64,000 bases of DNA, taken from the NCBI GenBank assembly GCA_016716385.1, contig JADJWL010000012.1, forward strand, positions 130,435 through 194,434. Reading direction: 5' to 3'. Of the stretch, positions 8,380-18,700 are shown piece after piece. Each line of letters starts with the position of its first letter. Within the stretch, counting starts at the first letter, position 1. The notes beneath the pieces are model-generated. The model saw only the letters and a list, made by a program, of their open reading frames with translations, was not told the origin of the DNA and searched no databases. A program made the translations under genes and the position numbers. Source of the DNA: Bryobacterales bacterium (GTDB lineage Bacteria; Acidobacteriota; Terriglobia; Bryobacterales; Bryobacteraceae).

Positions 8380-11300
8380 CTTGGAGGCTGCGGGAGATAC
8401 TCGAGCCTATGGTGCAAGGCCGTCCACTGAAAGCACTGGTTGTGATCGTCCTCTGTTGGGTGCCCCCGGCCCTTTTGGCGCAACAAAGGACGAGTGCCGT
8501 CTCCGGGACGGTCCGAGATCAGTCCGGAGCCGCCGTTGCCGGCGCAACGGTGACGACAACGCACCGCGAAACCGGGCGGACACGAAGCTGCGTGAGCGAT
8601 TCCATCGGATACTACCGGCTCCCGTTGCTGGAGATCGGTGAGTACTCCGTGGAAGCAAGTCTCGACGGCTTTCGGACGAGCCGGTCTGGTAACGTCCTGC
8701 TTCAGATCGACCGCGAAGCCGTGGTCGACCACGTCCTGGAGGTGGGTCCGCAGAGCGACAGCATCTTGGTAGAGGCTTCGCCGCGCACGATTGCCGCGGC
8801 GCCCTCGGCGCTGACAAGCATCGTCGATAGTAAGATCATCGAAGAACTGCCTCTCAACGGGCGCGACTACATCCAGCTCGCGACGCTTCAGGCCGGAGCC
8901 CCGATCCAGCGCGCGCAGGACCGCAACGTGAACACCGGATTCGGGTTGCAGATCAGCATCTCCGGCTCGCGTCCCACGCAGAACAACTTCCAACTCGATG
9001 GTGTGAGCGTGGTGAGCTACAACGGCTCGACCCCCGGCAGCATCAACGGCGTCAATCTTGGCGTCGACGCGGTGGAGGAATTCAGCGTTCATAGCAGTGC
9101 CTTCAGCGCCCAATACGGCCGCGCCTCCGGAGGCGTTATCAACGCCGTCACCAAGGCGGGAGGCAACGACCTGCACGGGACCGCCTATTACTTCCATCGC
9201 AATGACAACCTTGACGCCCGCAACTTTTTCGATCCCGGCGCCCTGCCCGAGTTCAGGCGCAATCAGGCCGGCAGCTCCCTGGGCGGCCCGATCGCTCGAA
9301 ACAAAACCTTCTTCTTCGTGAACTACGAGGGGTTGCGGGAGGCCCGCGGCAACACCACCATCAACACCACCATCTCAGCCGAAGCGCGCAACGGCAACCT
9401 GAAGGACGGGCGGGTGCAGGTTGATCCTTTCATGGCGAAGATTGCGGGGTTCTATCCGCTTCCCAACGGGGAAGTGTTCGGCGACACCGGTCTTTTCGTC
9501 TTTGCAAATGGCACCGTTGCCAGGGAGGATTTCGTCACTACGCGCGTAGACCACAACTTCCGCGACGCGGACAAGATCTTCGTCCGATACAGCTTCGATG
9601 ATGGCGAGCGGTTGAATGAGACCGAGTTTGCGATCGGGAAGAGTTCCGATACAAACCGCTTCCATTCGGGTGTCGTGGAGCACGTCCACGCGTTCTCGCC
9701 AAATGTAATCCATTCCGCGAGACTCGGCTTCCTGCGGACGAATACGCTCGTCGGAGACACCGTCTCGCAAACCCCGGGAACAGACGACCCGTCGCTAGCC
9801 TTTCTGCCAACGGAGAATGTGCTCGGCCAGATTGTCGTTCAGGATCTGTCGGAGTTTCCAGGCGGAAGCGGCGCGACGGATGTCGACGACCACGACTTCC
9901 TGTCCGTTCAACCCAGCAACGATCTCACCTGGCTTCGGGGCCGTCACGCTGTTAAGATCGGGTCGCGTTTCGAGCGGACACACTTCAACACCGACTCGCA
10001 GAACACCTCCAGCGGCGAGTATCAGTTTTCGACTCTCACCGATCTGCTCACAAACCGGCCAAGGCGCTTTCGGGCGCAGCTTCCCGGCTCGGACACCGCC
10101 AGACGGCACCGGCAGTGGATTGGGGCGCTCTACTTGCAGGACACCTGGCAGGCCACCCGGCGGCTGACCCTGGACCTGGGCGTGCGCTGGGAGTGGACAA
10201 CAGTCCCTACGGAAGTGGACGGGAAGGTGGCGAATCTCGACAACCTTTCAGACACCGAAATGAGGGTGGGAGACCCGCTCTTCACCAACCCCTCCATGCA
10301 GAATGTCGCCCCCCGAGTGGGAGCCGCGTGCGACTTGTTCGGCAACGGAAAGACGATGCTGCGCGGGGGCTTCGGCCTCTACCAAGACCTGATCCTGTCG
10401 CACAATCTGATTGTCTCCGCAGTGCGGAATCCACCGTTTTACCTGCGTGCGGATGTCCGCAACCCGCCTCAGGGGGCTCTTCCGATCGCTGGATATCAGC
10501 AGATCGTCGCGAATGGCAATCCGGAGTTGCGGGTGGAGCGCTTTCCCCGCGACACGGCGCAACCCTACGTACAGCAGTGGAACTTCATCCTGGAGCAGAC
10601 ACTTGATGCGAATCACACGTTTCGCCTCGGGTATGTCGGCTCCAGAGGCCACAACCTGCTATCGATGGTGGAAGACGCCAACCTCGCTGAACCGATCGTG
10701 CTTCCCGACGGACGGCTGTTTTATGCTGAGGACGGGAAGAACATCAACCAGGTCTTCGGGAGGATTCGTGACCGCCGCTTCGAGGCTGATTCGTTCTATC
10801 ATGCGCTCAATACTCAGTTCCGGCGCCGGTTCTCCGACGGGCTTCAGGCACAGGTTTCCTACAGCTTCTCAAAAAGTATCGACGACAGCTCCAACTTCTT
10901 CTCCACCACGGAGGGGGCAAACTCGATTTCTTTGCCAGTGAATGGCCATCCGCGTTTCAATCGCGGACTCTCGGCGCACGACGTTCGACATTACTTTGTC
11001 GCAAACGCGGTTTGGGAGTTGCCGGTGGACGATGGCGCCGGCTGGCGACGCCTGCTGGGCGGCTGGCAACTGAGTCCGCTACTGACTCTGGCCTCGGGAC
11101 AGCCCACCAGCGCAAGAATGGGATACGATGCGGCGCGCACGATGACCACCAGCGACGACGCAGAGTCTGGCCAGCGGCCGGACCTGGTTGCGGGCCGCAA
11201 CAACAATCCTTCCACCGGCAACTACAAAGCCTGGATCGACGTAACGGCATTCTCGATTCCGGAGCCCGGGTTCCTGGGGAACCTCGGGCGGAATACCATC

Positions 11301-11549
11301 ATCGGGCCCGGCCTGGCGTCTCTGGATTTCGCGTTGGCGAAGCGCATCCCGCTCCGCGTGTTTGGCGACGGTGCTTCGCTCGACTTCCGCTTCGAGGCGT
11401 TCAACGCCTTAAACCGCACGAATTTTGATCTGCCAACCGTCGAGCGCATGGCGATCTTCGATCGAGACGGCTTACGGGAAGACGCGGGCCGGATAACCAG
11501 GGCCGGACAGGCTCGCGAACTCCAGTTCGGGCTGAAGATTCGTTTCTAG
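8376..11549 (+). CDS. TonB-dependent receptor with carboxypeptidase-regulatory-like domain
   Basis: The protein has about 1057 residues. A signal peptide (LKALVVIVLCWVPPALLAQQ) is followed by a carboxypeptidase-regulatory-like beta-sandwich (SAVSGTVRDQSGAAVAGATV, then GYYRLPLLEIGEYSVEAS). Next come a plug domain (ELPLNGRDYIQLATLQ, FQLDGVSV) and a long 22-strand-type barrel ending in an aromatic residue (LQFGLKIRF). This is the Oar-like architecture that is greatly expanded in Acidobacteria. It sits in the outer membrane and probably imports a polymer or chelate using TonB energy. ATG 8376 overlaps the upstream stop; ATG 8409 also fits and has a GGGAGA upstream and a shorter signal peptide. 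The ligand cannot be predicted. Confidence 0.85.
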   Translation: MTWRLREILEPMVQGRPLKALVVIVLCWVPPALLAQQRTSAVSGTVRDQSGAAVAGATVTTTHRETGRTRSCVSDSIGYYRLPLLEIGEYSVEASLDGFRTSRSGNVLLQIDREAVVDHVLEVGPQSDSILVEASPRTIAAAPSALTSIVDSKIIEELPLNGRDYIQLATLQAGAPIQRAQDRNVNTGFGLQISISGSRPTQNNFQLDGVSVVSYNGSTPGSINGVNLGVDAVEEFSVHSSAFSAQYGRASGGVINAVTKAGGNDLHGTAYYFHRNDNLDARNFFDPGALPEFRRNQAGSSLGGPIARNKTFFFVNYEGLREARGNTTINTTISAEARNGNLKDGRVQVDPFMAKIAGFYPLPNGEVFGDTGLFVFANGTVAREDFVTTRVDHNFRDADKIFVRYSFDDGERLNETEFAIGKSSDTNRFHSGVVEHVHAFSPNVIHSARLGFLRTNTLVGDTVSQTPGTDDPSLAFLPTENVLGQIVVQDLSEFPGGSGATDVDDHDFLSVQPSNDLTWLRGRHAVKIGSRFERTHFNTDSQNTSSGEYQFSTLTDLLTNRPRRFRAQLPGSDTARRHRQWIGALYLQDTWQATRRLTLDLGVRWEWTTVPTEVDGKVANLDNLSDTEMRVGDPLFTNPSMQNVAPRVGAACDLFGNGKTMLRGGFGLYQDLILSHNLIVSAVRNPPFYLRADVRNPPQGALPIAGYQQIVANGNPELRVERFPRDTAQPYVQQWNFILEQTLDANHTFRLGYVGSRGHNLLSMVEDANLAEPIVLPDGRLFYAEDGKNINQVFGRIRDRRFEADSFYHALNTQFRRRFSDGLQAQVSYSFSKSIDDSSNFFSTTEGANSISLPVNGHPRFNRGLSAHDVRHYFVANAVWELPVDDGAGWRRLLGGWQLSPLLTLASGQPTSARMGYDAARTMTTSDDAESGQRPDLVAGRNNNPSTGNYKAWIDVTAFSIPEPGFLGNLGRNTIIGPGLASLDFALAKRIPLRVFGDGASLDFRFEAFNALNRTNFDLPTVERMAIFDRDGLREDAGRITRAGQARELQFGLKIRF

Positions 11550-11618
11550 GACGTCGCCATTATCCGCTACGCACCCATCCCCGTCAAGACAGCCTCTCCG
11601 TGGTGGAAGAGGCTGTCG

Positions 11619-12857
11619 GTGGCCGGTCCCGGCCTGGTCTTCGTTCTCTCGATTGTCGGGCCTCGCGACCTCGTCGCGAATTCGGTGGCAGGTTCCGAGT
11701 ACGGCTACGCGCTGATCTGGTTGTTGGCCGTGGCGATCCTCGCGCGAATCGCCATCCTCGAATCCAGCGCCCGCTACGTGATCGTCACCGGCGAGAGCCT
11801 GGTGGCCGGCTGCGCGAAGGCCGGCCGCTGGCTGGTCTGGATGATGTTCTTCATCCCGTTCATCAAGCGCTTCATCACGGGGATGGTACAGCTATCCCTG
11901 CTGGGCGCGGCAGGGCACTTGTTGTATCCCCTCGACAGCCCTTACTCGGCATCGATTTGGGCAGTGGGCTCGTGGGGTATGGCCTTCGCCCTGCTCTATA
12001 TGGGCCGCTACACCCTTCTGGAGAAGACCAGCCAGCCCATCGCCTTCCTGCTGATCGGCTCGCTGACATTGGCGGCATTTCTATCGAGGCCCGACTGGGG
12101 CGCCGCGCTCAAGGGAGCCGTGCTCCCCTCAGTGCCGGATGCCCCCAGTCTTTACGGCTCCGCACTCGTCATCTTGAGCGTGGCCGTGGGTGCGATCGGC
12201 TCCATCGGCAACGTCAAGTACGCGGCCCTGGTCCACGAGAAAGGCTGGAGGGGCCTGGAGCACCTACGCAGCCAGCGCAAGGACCTGGTAGTCAGTTCGA
12301 TCGGCATGTTCATCATGCTCGCCCTGGTACAGGTCGCCGCTGCCGGCGCCTTGCATCCCCTCGGCATCCAGGTGGGCGAGGTCGAGGACCTCGTTCCGGT
12401 TTTCTCCCAGGTTTTGGGAGAAGCCGGACGAGTTATCCTCGCGCTGGGCATCTGGTTCGTGGTCTTCACCAGCGTCACCGGAAGTTCCACTGCCTATGCG
12501 CTGATGCTCTCCGACATCTACCACCGTTTCCTGCGGCCCTCGGACGCCATCCGCGAGCAGGATCAAGGCCGGGGAGCGGCTTACCTGCCGGCGTTTCGGC
12601 CGCTGCTAATCATCTTCGCGACACTCCCGCTCATGGTCCTGTTCACCGATTGGAAGCCGGTTCCTCTGCTGATGGTCACGGCGATCGTCGCCGCCGTCCT
12701 GCTGCCGGCCACGATCGTGGTCCTGCTCCGGCTCACCACGGACCGCCGCTTCATGGGTGAGCACACGAACGGCTGGCTCGTGAACGCAACGCTCGTTTTC
12801 GCCGCGATCACGTCACTCTACCTTGGCTATGAGAGCATCCTCGAAACCTTCCAGTAG
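11619..12857 (+). CDS. Divergent Nramp-family transporter
   Basis: The protein has 412 residues with about 11 hydrophobic helices. The N-terminus (AGPGLVF followed by SEYGYALIW and ARIAILESSARYVIVTG) aligns with the first helices of Nramp/MntH carriers. The metal-binding signatures are altered: the helix-1 DPGN is GPRD, and the helix-6 MPHN position reads SIGN. It may therefore carry a different ion or be coupled differently. GTG 11619 is the first standard start, but the frame is open upstream and the family N-terminus (WWKRLSVAGPGL) begins earlier. A rare start such as ATT 11559 is possible. It follows the TonB receptor by about 70 bp on the same strand. Confidence 0.7.
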   Translation: MAGPGLVFVLSIVGPRDLVANSVAGSEYGYALIWLLAVAILARIAILESSARYVIVTGESLVAGCAKAGRWLVWMMFFIPFIKRFITGMVQLSLLGAAGHLLYPLDSPYSASIWAVGSWGMAFALLYMGRYTLLEKTSQPIAFLLIGSLTLAAFLSRPDWGAALKGAVLPSVPDAPSLYGSALVILSVAVGAIGSIGNVKYAALVHEKGWRGLEHLRSQRKDLVVSSIGMFIMLALVQVAAAGALHPLGIQVGEVEDLVPVFSQVLGEAGRVILALGIWFVVFTSVTGSSTAYALMLSDIYHRFLRPSDAIREQDQGRGAAYLPAFRPLLIIFATLPLMVLFTDWKPVPLLMVTAIVAAVLLPATIVVLLRLTTDRRFMGEHTNGWLVNATLVFAAITSLYLGYESILETFQ

Positions 12858-12897
12858 CGGCGAGACGAGGCGGGTGCCGCAAGCCGATGTTCGGCAT

Positions 12898-13058
12898 CCT
12901 AAGGGGCCGGAGGCAGCCATGCCTGTCCGCGCAGCGCCCGCTTGCGCTTTTCCCGCAGACGCCGTATCGATTCCCGTGAGCCCGTCCGCCGCAGGGCTTC
13001 GCTGTAGGCGCCGGCCGCCGCGTCGAAGCGTCCCTGGCTCGCCTCGAGATCGCCCAGC
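12898..13058. repeat. Source copy of the 161-bp repeat
   Basis: This is the 3' end of the caspase-TPR gene (last 52 codons plus stop) and is identical to 6034-6194 except at one base. Because it is in frame with a complete gene here, this is the likely donor. Confidence 0.85.
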
Positions 13059-15685
13059 GCCTCGTCGACCGCGGGACTTTGGGGCTGGACCGTCCGGGCC
13101 TGCGCGATCTGCGCCCGCGCCGCGGACACGTCGCCGGTGCGCTCGTACAGGCGGGCCAGGGCCAGACGTCCAGCGACGAAACCGGGCTTGGCTTGAACGA
13201 GGCGGACATACTCGGCGATCGCGTCCGGCGTCCGCCCCCGCATGGCCAACGCGCCTGCAAGGCTGACACGGGAGGCGGTGAAATCGGGGTCGCGCCGCAG
13301 GGTTTCTCTCCACAGAGCCTCTGCTTCATCGAACCGCGCCGGATCGCGCGCCAGCAGGGCCGCCAGGTTGTGCCTCGCCGAAGCGAGGTCCGGATTGAGC
13401 GACAGCGCCTCGCGGAACAAAGGCTCCGCTTCGGAGGCCCGGCCCCGCGCCGCGGCCAGAGTCCCCAGCCCGTCGAGCGGCTGAGCCAGGGCGGGATCGA
13501 GGGACTGCGCGCGCTTGTATTCGGCCTCCGCCTCGCGCGGCCGGTTCATGCGCTGGTAGATGAGACCGAGGTTGTACGGCAGATAGGCGAAACGTGGTGC
13601 GAGCCGCATCGCTTCGCCGTAGCCATCGATCGCGCCCTGATAGTTGCCCGCCTGGAACCTCGTGAGCGCCAGGTTGTGGCGCGGATATGCCCAGTACGGT
13701 GCGCGGCGGATGGCGTCAGCGAAGGCCTGTCCGGCCTCGGTGTAACGGGCCTGTTCGAGGTAGGCGATGCCTAGTGCGTTGAACGCGTGGGCACCTTCGT
13801 TGTCGAGCGCGACGGCGCTCTCAAGCAGCGGCTGCGCCTGGGCATAGGCCCCGCCGAACAGCAGTTCCCGTCCGCGACAGAAAAACAGGCGGCTCCGCAA
13901 CAGCACGGACTCCGGAGTCAACCGCAGCGCCGACTCCGACGCCGCGGCGCAGGCCGCGAAGTCAGACGCCGCCTGGGGTATCTGCTCGCCAGCCAGGTAG
14001 CGCAGCAACACCTGCTGAATCCGGTCCTCCAGCGCCGCCCGCAGCCGGTTCTCCTCGGCGACCGCGTCCAGCGGCGGCAGAGACGCGCGCACGTCCGGCA
14101 GCCACTCAAAGGCGCTTCCGGGCTCGCCGGTGAGGATCCGGCCTGCGTCAATCGCCTCCCTGAACCGCGTCACGGCCGGTGGGACCAGACCGCGTACGGC
14201 CGCAATCTGGACTGCGCTGTCGCGCCGCCACGCTTGCAGTTCCAGTCCCGGCTTGCGGAGATCGCTCATGACGACATTCCCGAGGTCGCCCCGTTCTCTC
14301 GGCCGCTGCCGTCCCTTCGTGGCTTCGCGCACCATGCGTTGCACATGATCCACGAATTCGTTGAAGTCGACCTCGCGGTTGGCATCGGCGTCGGCCGATC
14401 CGTTCAGGGCGTCGAGCACGAAATAGCTGAAGGCGCCGTGACCGCCGCCGAACTCCGGCCCTTCACGCGCGACTTCGTCCTTGCCGCTGGCGAGAAACGC
14501 GAACAGCTCCGTTTCCTCCGGCACGAAGCGCTCCATCAGCGGATGGATGCTGTTGGTCTTCAGAACACCCAGCTGGCCGGCGCGGCACGCGTCGAGATAC
14601 AGCACGATCCGCCGCACGCCGCTCAGCTCGCCGCTGAACAGCTTCGCCAGATCCGACATCGGGAGGCCGGTACGGGCCAGGTCCTGCGGATCGGCGTCGT
14701 GCGTCACCAGATACGCGTCGCTCCGGCCGCCGGCGGTCTGCACCGTGCCGTGCGCCGCGACCAGAAGGATCACCGTGTCGTCCCGGGTGGCGCGCGCCTG
14801 CAGGAACTCCTGAAAGGCCAGCCGGACCGAGGCGGTGGTCGCCTGCTCGTTCGTCAACACGCGGATCGAGGCGTCCGGTATGGCCCCGCCTCGTTCGGAG
14901 CGAAGGAAGTCGCGGAAGATCTCCGCGTCCCGGTCGGCGTAGAGCAGCGGCGAGATGTCTGGCGACTGGTAGCGCGAAATCCCGATCAGCAGGGCGTGCG
15001 TGCGTCCAGCCGGCAGAGGCGCGGCAGCCGGCTCCGGCGCCGCCGCTGGTTCCAGCTCGAACAGTCTGGAAAACGCCCACAGCGCCCCGGGCCACTGCCT
15101 CAGGATGAGCCGGTAGGCGTTGGCCGCCTGTCCCTTCTGTGCGTACGAAGCCAGGATCTCGGCCTTCCTGATGTGGACCAGCAAATCGTCCCCCTGGAGC
15201 GCCTGGAGTTCCGCGTCCAGGGCGCGGCGCCGGTCGGCGCTCAGGGGTGTGTCGAGAGAGCTGACATCGAACAGGGGCCGGATCAGGCCGCCGCCGTAGT
15301 GCTGGGAGCTCGCATTGGACACCCGGACGAGCCGGGGAAGCAGACAGGACGGAAGTTTCGTGCCTGCATCGCGGACGCCGGCCGCCGTCAACCGGTCCGC
15401 CTCCAGACGGACATCGCCACCGGCATCGAGCGTCAGCGCGACCGATTGCGGACAGTAGGCGAACCGGACTGGCTGATCGAGGGCACGCAGCCGGTCGCCG
15501 GCGAACAAGATATCTCCGGTTCGCGCCTCGAGCGCCGAAGCAATGTGAGGGCGCTCGATCCGGGCGCTCCCAGCTTGCAGGACGATGCCCACGGGCTGCT
15601 CGTAGGCAGGCTGGGGGAAAACCGGCTGGCCGCCGGCTGTCTGCACCGCGATTGCCGCCACCGTGACAAAATGCGTCAACCGCAT
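12899..15685 (-). CDS. Secreted caspase-like (C14) protease with TPR repeats
   Basis: The protein has 928 residues. An N-terminal signal-like segment (residues 1-20) precedes a small sandwich region to about 110. A metacaspase-type p20 domain spans about 227-450, with catalytic His at about 312 (VAAHGTV) and Cys at about 367 (LDACRAG). A DADANREVDFNEF stretch near 430 looks like a calcium-binding loop. About eight TPR units fill residues 600-920 (for example ALDNEGAHAFNALGIAYLEQ and SLDPALAQPLDGLGTLAAAR). Family members cleave after Arg/Lys and act in stress or death signalling; the TPRs probably bind partner proteins. It lies divergent to a TonB receptor (41 bp between starts) and its 3' end was duplicated to 6034-6194. 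Confidence 0.85.
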   Translation of the reverse strand: MRLTHFVTVAAIAVQTAGGQPVFPQPAYEQPVGIVLQAGSARIERPHIASALEARTGDILFAGDRLRALDQPVRFAYCPQSVALTLDAGGDVRLEADRLTAAGVRDAGTKLPSCLLPRLVRVSNASSQHYGGGLIRPLFDVSSLDTPLSADRRRALDAELQALQGDDLLVHIRKAEILASYAQKGQAANAYRLILRQWPGALWAFSRLFELEPAAAPEPAAAPLPAGRTHALLIGISRYQSPDISPLLYADRDAEIFRDFLRSERGGAIPDASIRVLTNEQATTASVRLAFQEFLQARATRDDTVILLVAAHGTVQTAGGRSDAYLVTHDADPQDLARTGLPMSDLAKLFSGELSGVRRIVLYLDACRAGQLGVLKTNSIHPLMERFVPEETELFAFLASGKDEVAREGPEFGGGHGAFSYFVLDALNGSADADANREVDFNEFVDHVQRMVREATKGRQRPRERGDLGNVVMSDLRKPGLELQAWRRDSAVQIAAVRGLVPPAVTRFREAIDAGRILTGEPGSAFEWLPDVRASLPPLDAVAEENRLRAALEDRIQQVLLRYLAGEQIPQAASDFAACAAASESALRLTPESVLLRSRLFFCRGRELLFGGAYAQAQPLLESAVALDNEGAHAFNALGIAYLEQARYTEAGQAFADAIRRAPYWAYPRHNLALTRFQAGNYQGAIDGYGEAMRLAPRFAYLPYNLGLIYQRMNRPREAEAEYKRAQSLDPALAQPLDGLGTLAAARGRASEAEPLFREALSLNPDLASARHNLAALLARDPARFDEAEALWRETLRRDPDFTASRVSLAGALAMRGRTPDAIAEYVRLVQAKPGFVAGRLALARLYERTGDVSAARAQIAQARTVQPQSPAVDEALGDLEASQGRFDAAAGAYSEALRRTGSRESIRRLREKRKRALRGQAWLPPAP

Positions 15686-15726
15686 CGCAATAGCCCACTA
15701 TAGTATGCTGGTCGGCGATTCCGCGC

Positions 15727-18700
15727 ATGCTGCGTGCCGCCGCGCTTTTCGCACTTTCGTTGCCCCTTGCGGCGCAAACCACGCAAGGGCTGATCTCCGG
15801 CCTTGTCGTTGATGCGCAGAGCGGCACGCCGCTCGCGGGTGCGCACGTCGCCTGCGATTCCCTGGTCTCCGGTCTGCCGGTCTCAGCGTCGTCCGATGCG
15901 TTCGGGCGGTTCGACCTGCCGCTGCTCTCCCCGGGCCTCTACCGTCTCAGGGTGGAGGCCCGGCACTACCAGGCACAGGAAATCTACACGCTGCGCCTGC
16001 CGGTGGCCGGCCGCCTGGATCTGCGGTTCCGGCTGCGCCCGCTGGCCGACGTCTGGGAGCAGGGCCAGTTCCGGAGCGTCTTCTTCCCACGAGAAGACAG
16101 CGTGCTGACCTTCTTCGGGCCAGACGTGGATACGAGCCGCTCCGCCTCGTTCGAGGCCAACCGCGGAGAACGGACGGCGCTCGAAACCTCGGTCTCCGAC
16201 GTGGTCACCGGCGACCTGCTCAGGCGCCTGCCGCTGGCGGGCCGCGATACCTATACGATGCTCGCCCTGCAGCCGGCAGTTGGTTCCGACGTTTCTCTCG
16301 CGCGCGGACTGGGCCTGAGCGCCGCTGGCCAGCGCCCGTCCTCGTCCAATTTCCTGCTCGACGGCCTGGAGAACAATAATGCCCTGATCACGGGTCCGCT
16401 CACGCCTGTGGCTCCCGAGGCGGTGGCTGAATACCGGATCACGACCGCCAACCCCTCCGCCGAATACGGACGCACCGCCGGATTCGTCGCCAACGCCGTC
16501 ACCCGGTCCGGCGGCAACGACTGGCACGGCCAGGGCTACGTCTATTTCAAGAATGAAGCCCTGCACGCCAACGCCTTTCAAGCCAACCGGCGCGGCTGGC
16601 CCCGGACGCCCTTGAAGGAGTGGCAACCGGGCTTCGCCGCCGGCGGCCCGTTGCAGCGGGACCGGTTCTTCGCCTCCGGCGCCTTCGAAGCGTTCCGCTT
16701 TCGCAGCCGGTTCGATCCCGAGCGCTACCGGTTGCCGTCGCCTTCGTTTCAGCCGCCGGAGGGGACGCCCGCCAGGAGGCTTCTCGACCGGTTCCGTCCC
16801 CTCGCGTTTCCCGGAGACGGCGGCATCGCCACCGTAGACCTCGCCCCACCTTCCTCGCTGAATCGCTTCCTTGCGGTCCCGCGGTTCGACTGGGTTGGCG
16901 CCGGCGGGAAACACCGCGCCTTTGGACGCCTCGCCTGGTCGCGCGTGGATCGTCCCGATTTCCTGTGGTCGCCGTACCCGGACTTCATCGTTCCGCTCGG
17001 ACAGAGCGCGTCCAGTCTGGCCCTGGGCGCCGTCAGTACATTGCGGCCGGGCCTGGTCCTCGAAACCAAGCTCGGTCTCGGACGCGACGACTTGCGCTTC
17101 GACCGGCCGCACCCGGAGATTCCCGTGCTGGGTTCGGGCGACGGCGTCCTGCTGCCCGGCAGTGGAGCGTTTTACAGCTACCGGAACCGCGGCAGACACT
17201 GGGAGGTCCTGGAGAACCTGCTCTGGACCTCCGGTCCCCACGTGGTCAAATTCGGCGGGGGTGTGCTGCGCCGCCGCCTCGACGGCTACCTGACCGCGGC
17301 TCACGCCGGCAACTACAGCTTTCGCAACCTCGCCGCCTTCGCCGCCGGGACGCCGAACTCGTTCTACTCGAGCGTGGGCCGCCTCGACTTCAGTCCCCTC
17401 CAACGGCAGGCGTTCGACCGCGAGTACGGCTACACCCAGACGTTCGCGTTCGTGCAGGATAGCTGGCGCGCCGCCCGCCGGCTCGTGATCAACGTCGGGC
17501 TGAGGTATGAAAACTACGGCGTCCCGCGCAACACCGGCGCCACGCCGGACGTCGCGCTCCGGCTGGGCGAGGGCGGCTCTTTCCCCGAGCGTCTCGCGGG
17601 CGCCGCGGCCGAGACCGGATCGCGATCCCTCTATGCCGCCGACGCCAACAACTTCGCCGCCCGCGCCGGCTTCGCCTGGCAGGCCGGGCCCGGTGACACG
17701 GTAGTGCGCGGCGGCTATGGCATGTTCTACGATCGCGGCTTCGACAACCTATGGCAGAATCTGCGCAACAATAGCTGGGTCCTGGCACTCGCCGCGCTGC
17801 CCGAACCCGCGGTCGATGTCCTGCAGCCGATCGGTCCGGACTTGCCTTTTTGGAATCAGCTCACGCCGGATCTCAACTTCTCGCGGCTCACACTCTTCCA
17901 GCCCGGCCTCCGCGATCCGTACGTCCAGAGCGCGTTTCTGGGGATCGAGCACGGCATCGGTGATTCTCTTTCGGTGGCCGTCCACTCACTCAACACGTTT
18001 GGCCGCAAGCTCCTGGCCACCGACCAGGTGAACCGCGGCGCGAGTGTGCCACCAGCCTTCGGGAATCCACTGGGACGCTTCCAGGGCAATCTCCCGACGG
18101 TCTACTACCGCGGCAACCAGGGCGCGTCGAGCTTCCATGCGCTGGCCGCACGCCTGAACTACCGCTCGCCCCGCGCCGTTCTGCAGGCGGCTTATACCTG
18201 GGGTCACTCGATCGACAACCAGAGCGACCTGCTGGCCGGCGACTTCTTCAACTTCGACGGAACGCGGGCCACCGGCCCCGGCAGCCCCATCAGCGGTGCG
18301 GCATTTACCCGGCAGTTCGACAGCCGCGTCGACCGGGGCAGTTCGGACTTCGATCAGCGGCATAACGTCGTGCTGGCCGGCTACTGGGATCTGCGGTCCT
18401 CCTGGACGTTGGGATTCCTGGCCGCTGTCCGCTCCGGCCTGCCCTACACGGTACGCGTCGCGGGTCTGGACCCGCTCCTCAACAACCGCGCCAGCCTCGC
18501 CGATCCCCGGGCATTCCAGCTCAATACTCCGGCGGATGGAGGGAGACTCGTGCTTTCCCGCGACGCGTTCCGCACACCGGATCGCGGGGTGCTCGGCAAC
18601 ACAGGCCGCAACGCGTTCCAGGGTCCCGGATTCTTCAGCGCCGATATCTCGTTGGGGCGTCTGTTTGCCGCACCGTTCGCCGGAGAGGCCGGACGCATCC

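Noticed and set aside
13787..15703. Plus-strand open frame of 638 codons
   Set aside because: Antisense to the caspase-TPR gene, whose motifs are unambiguous on the minus strand.
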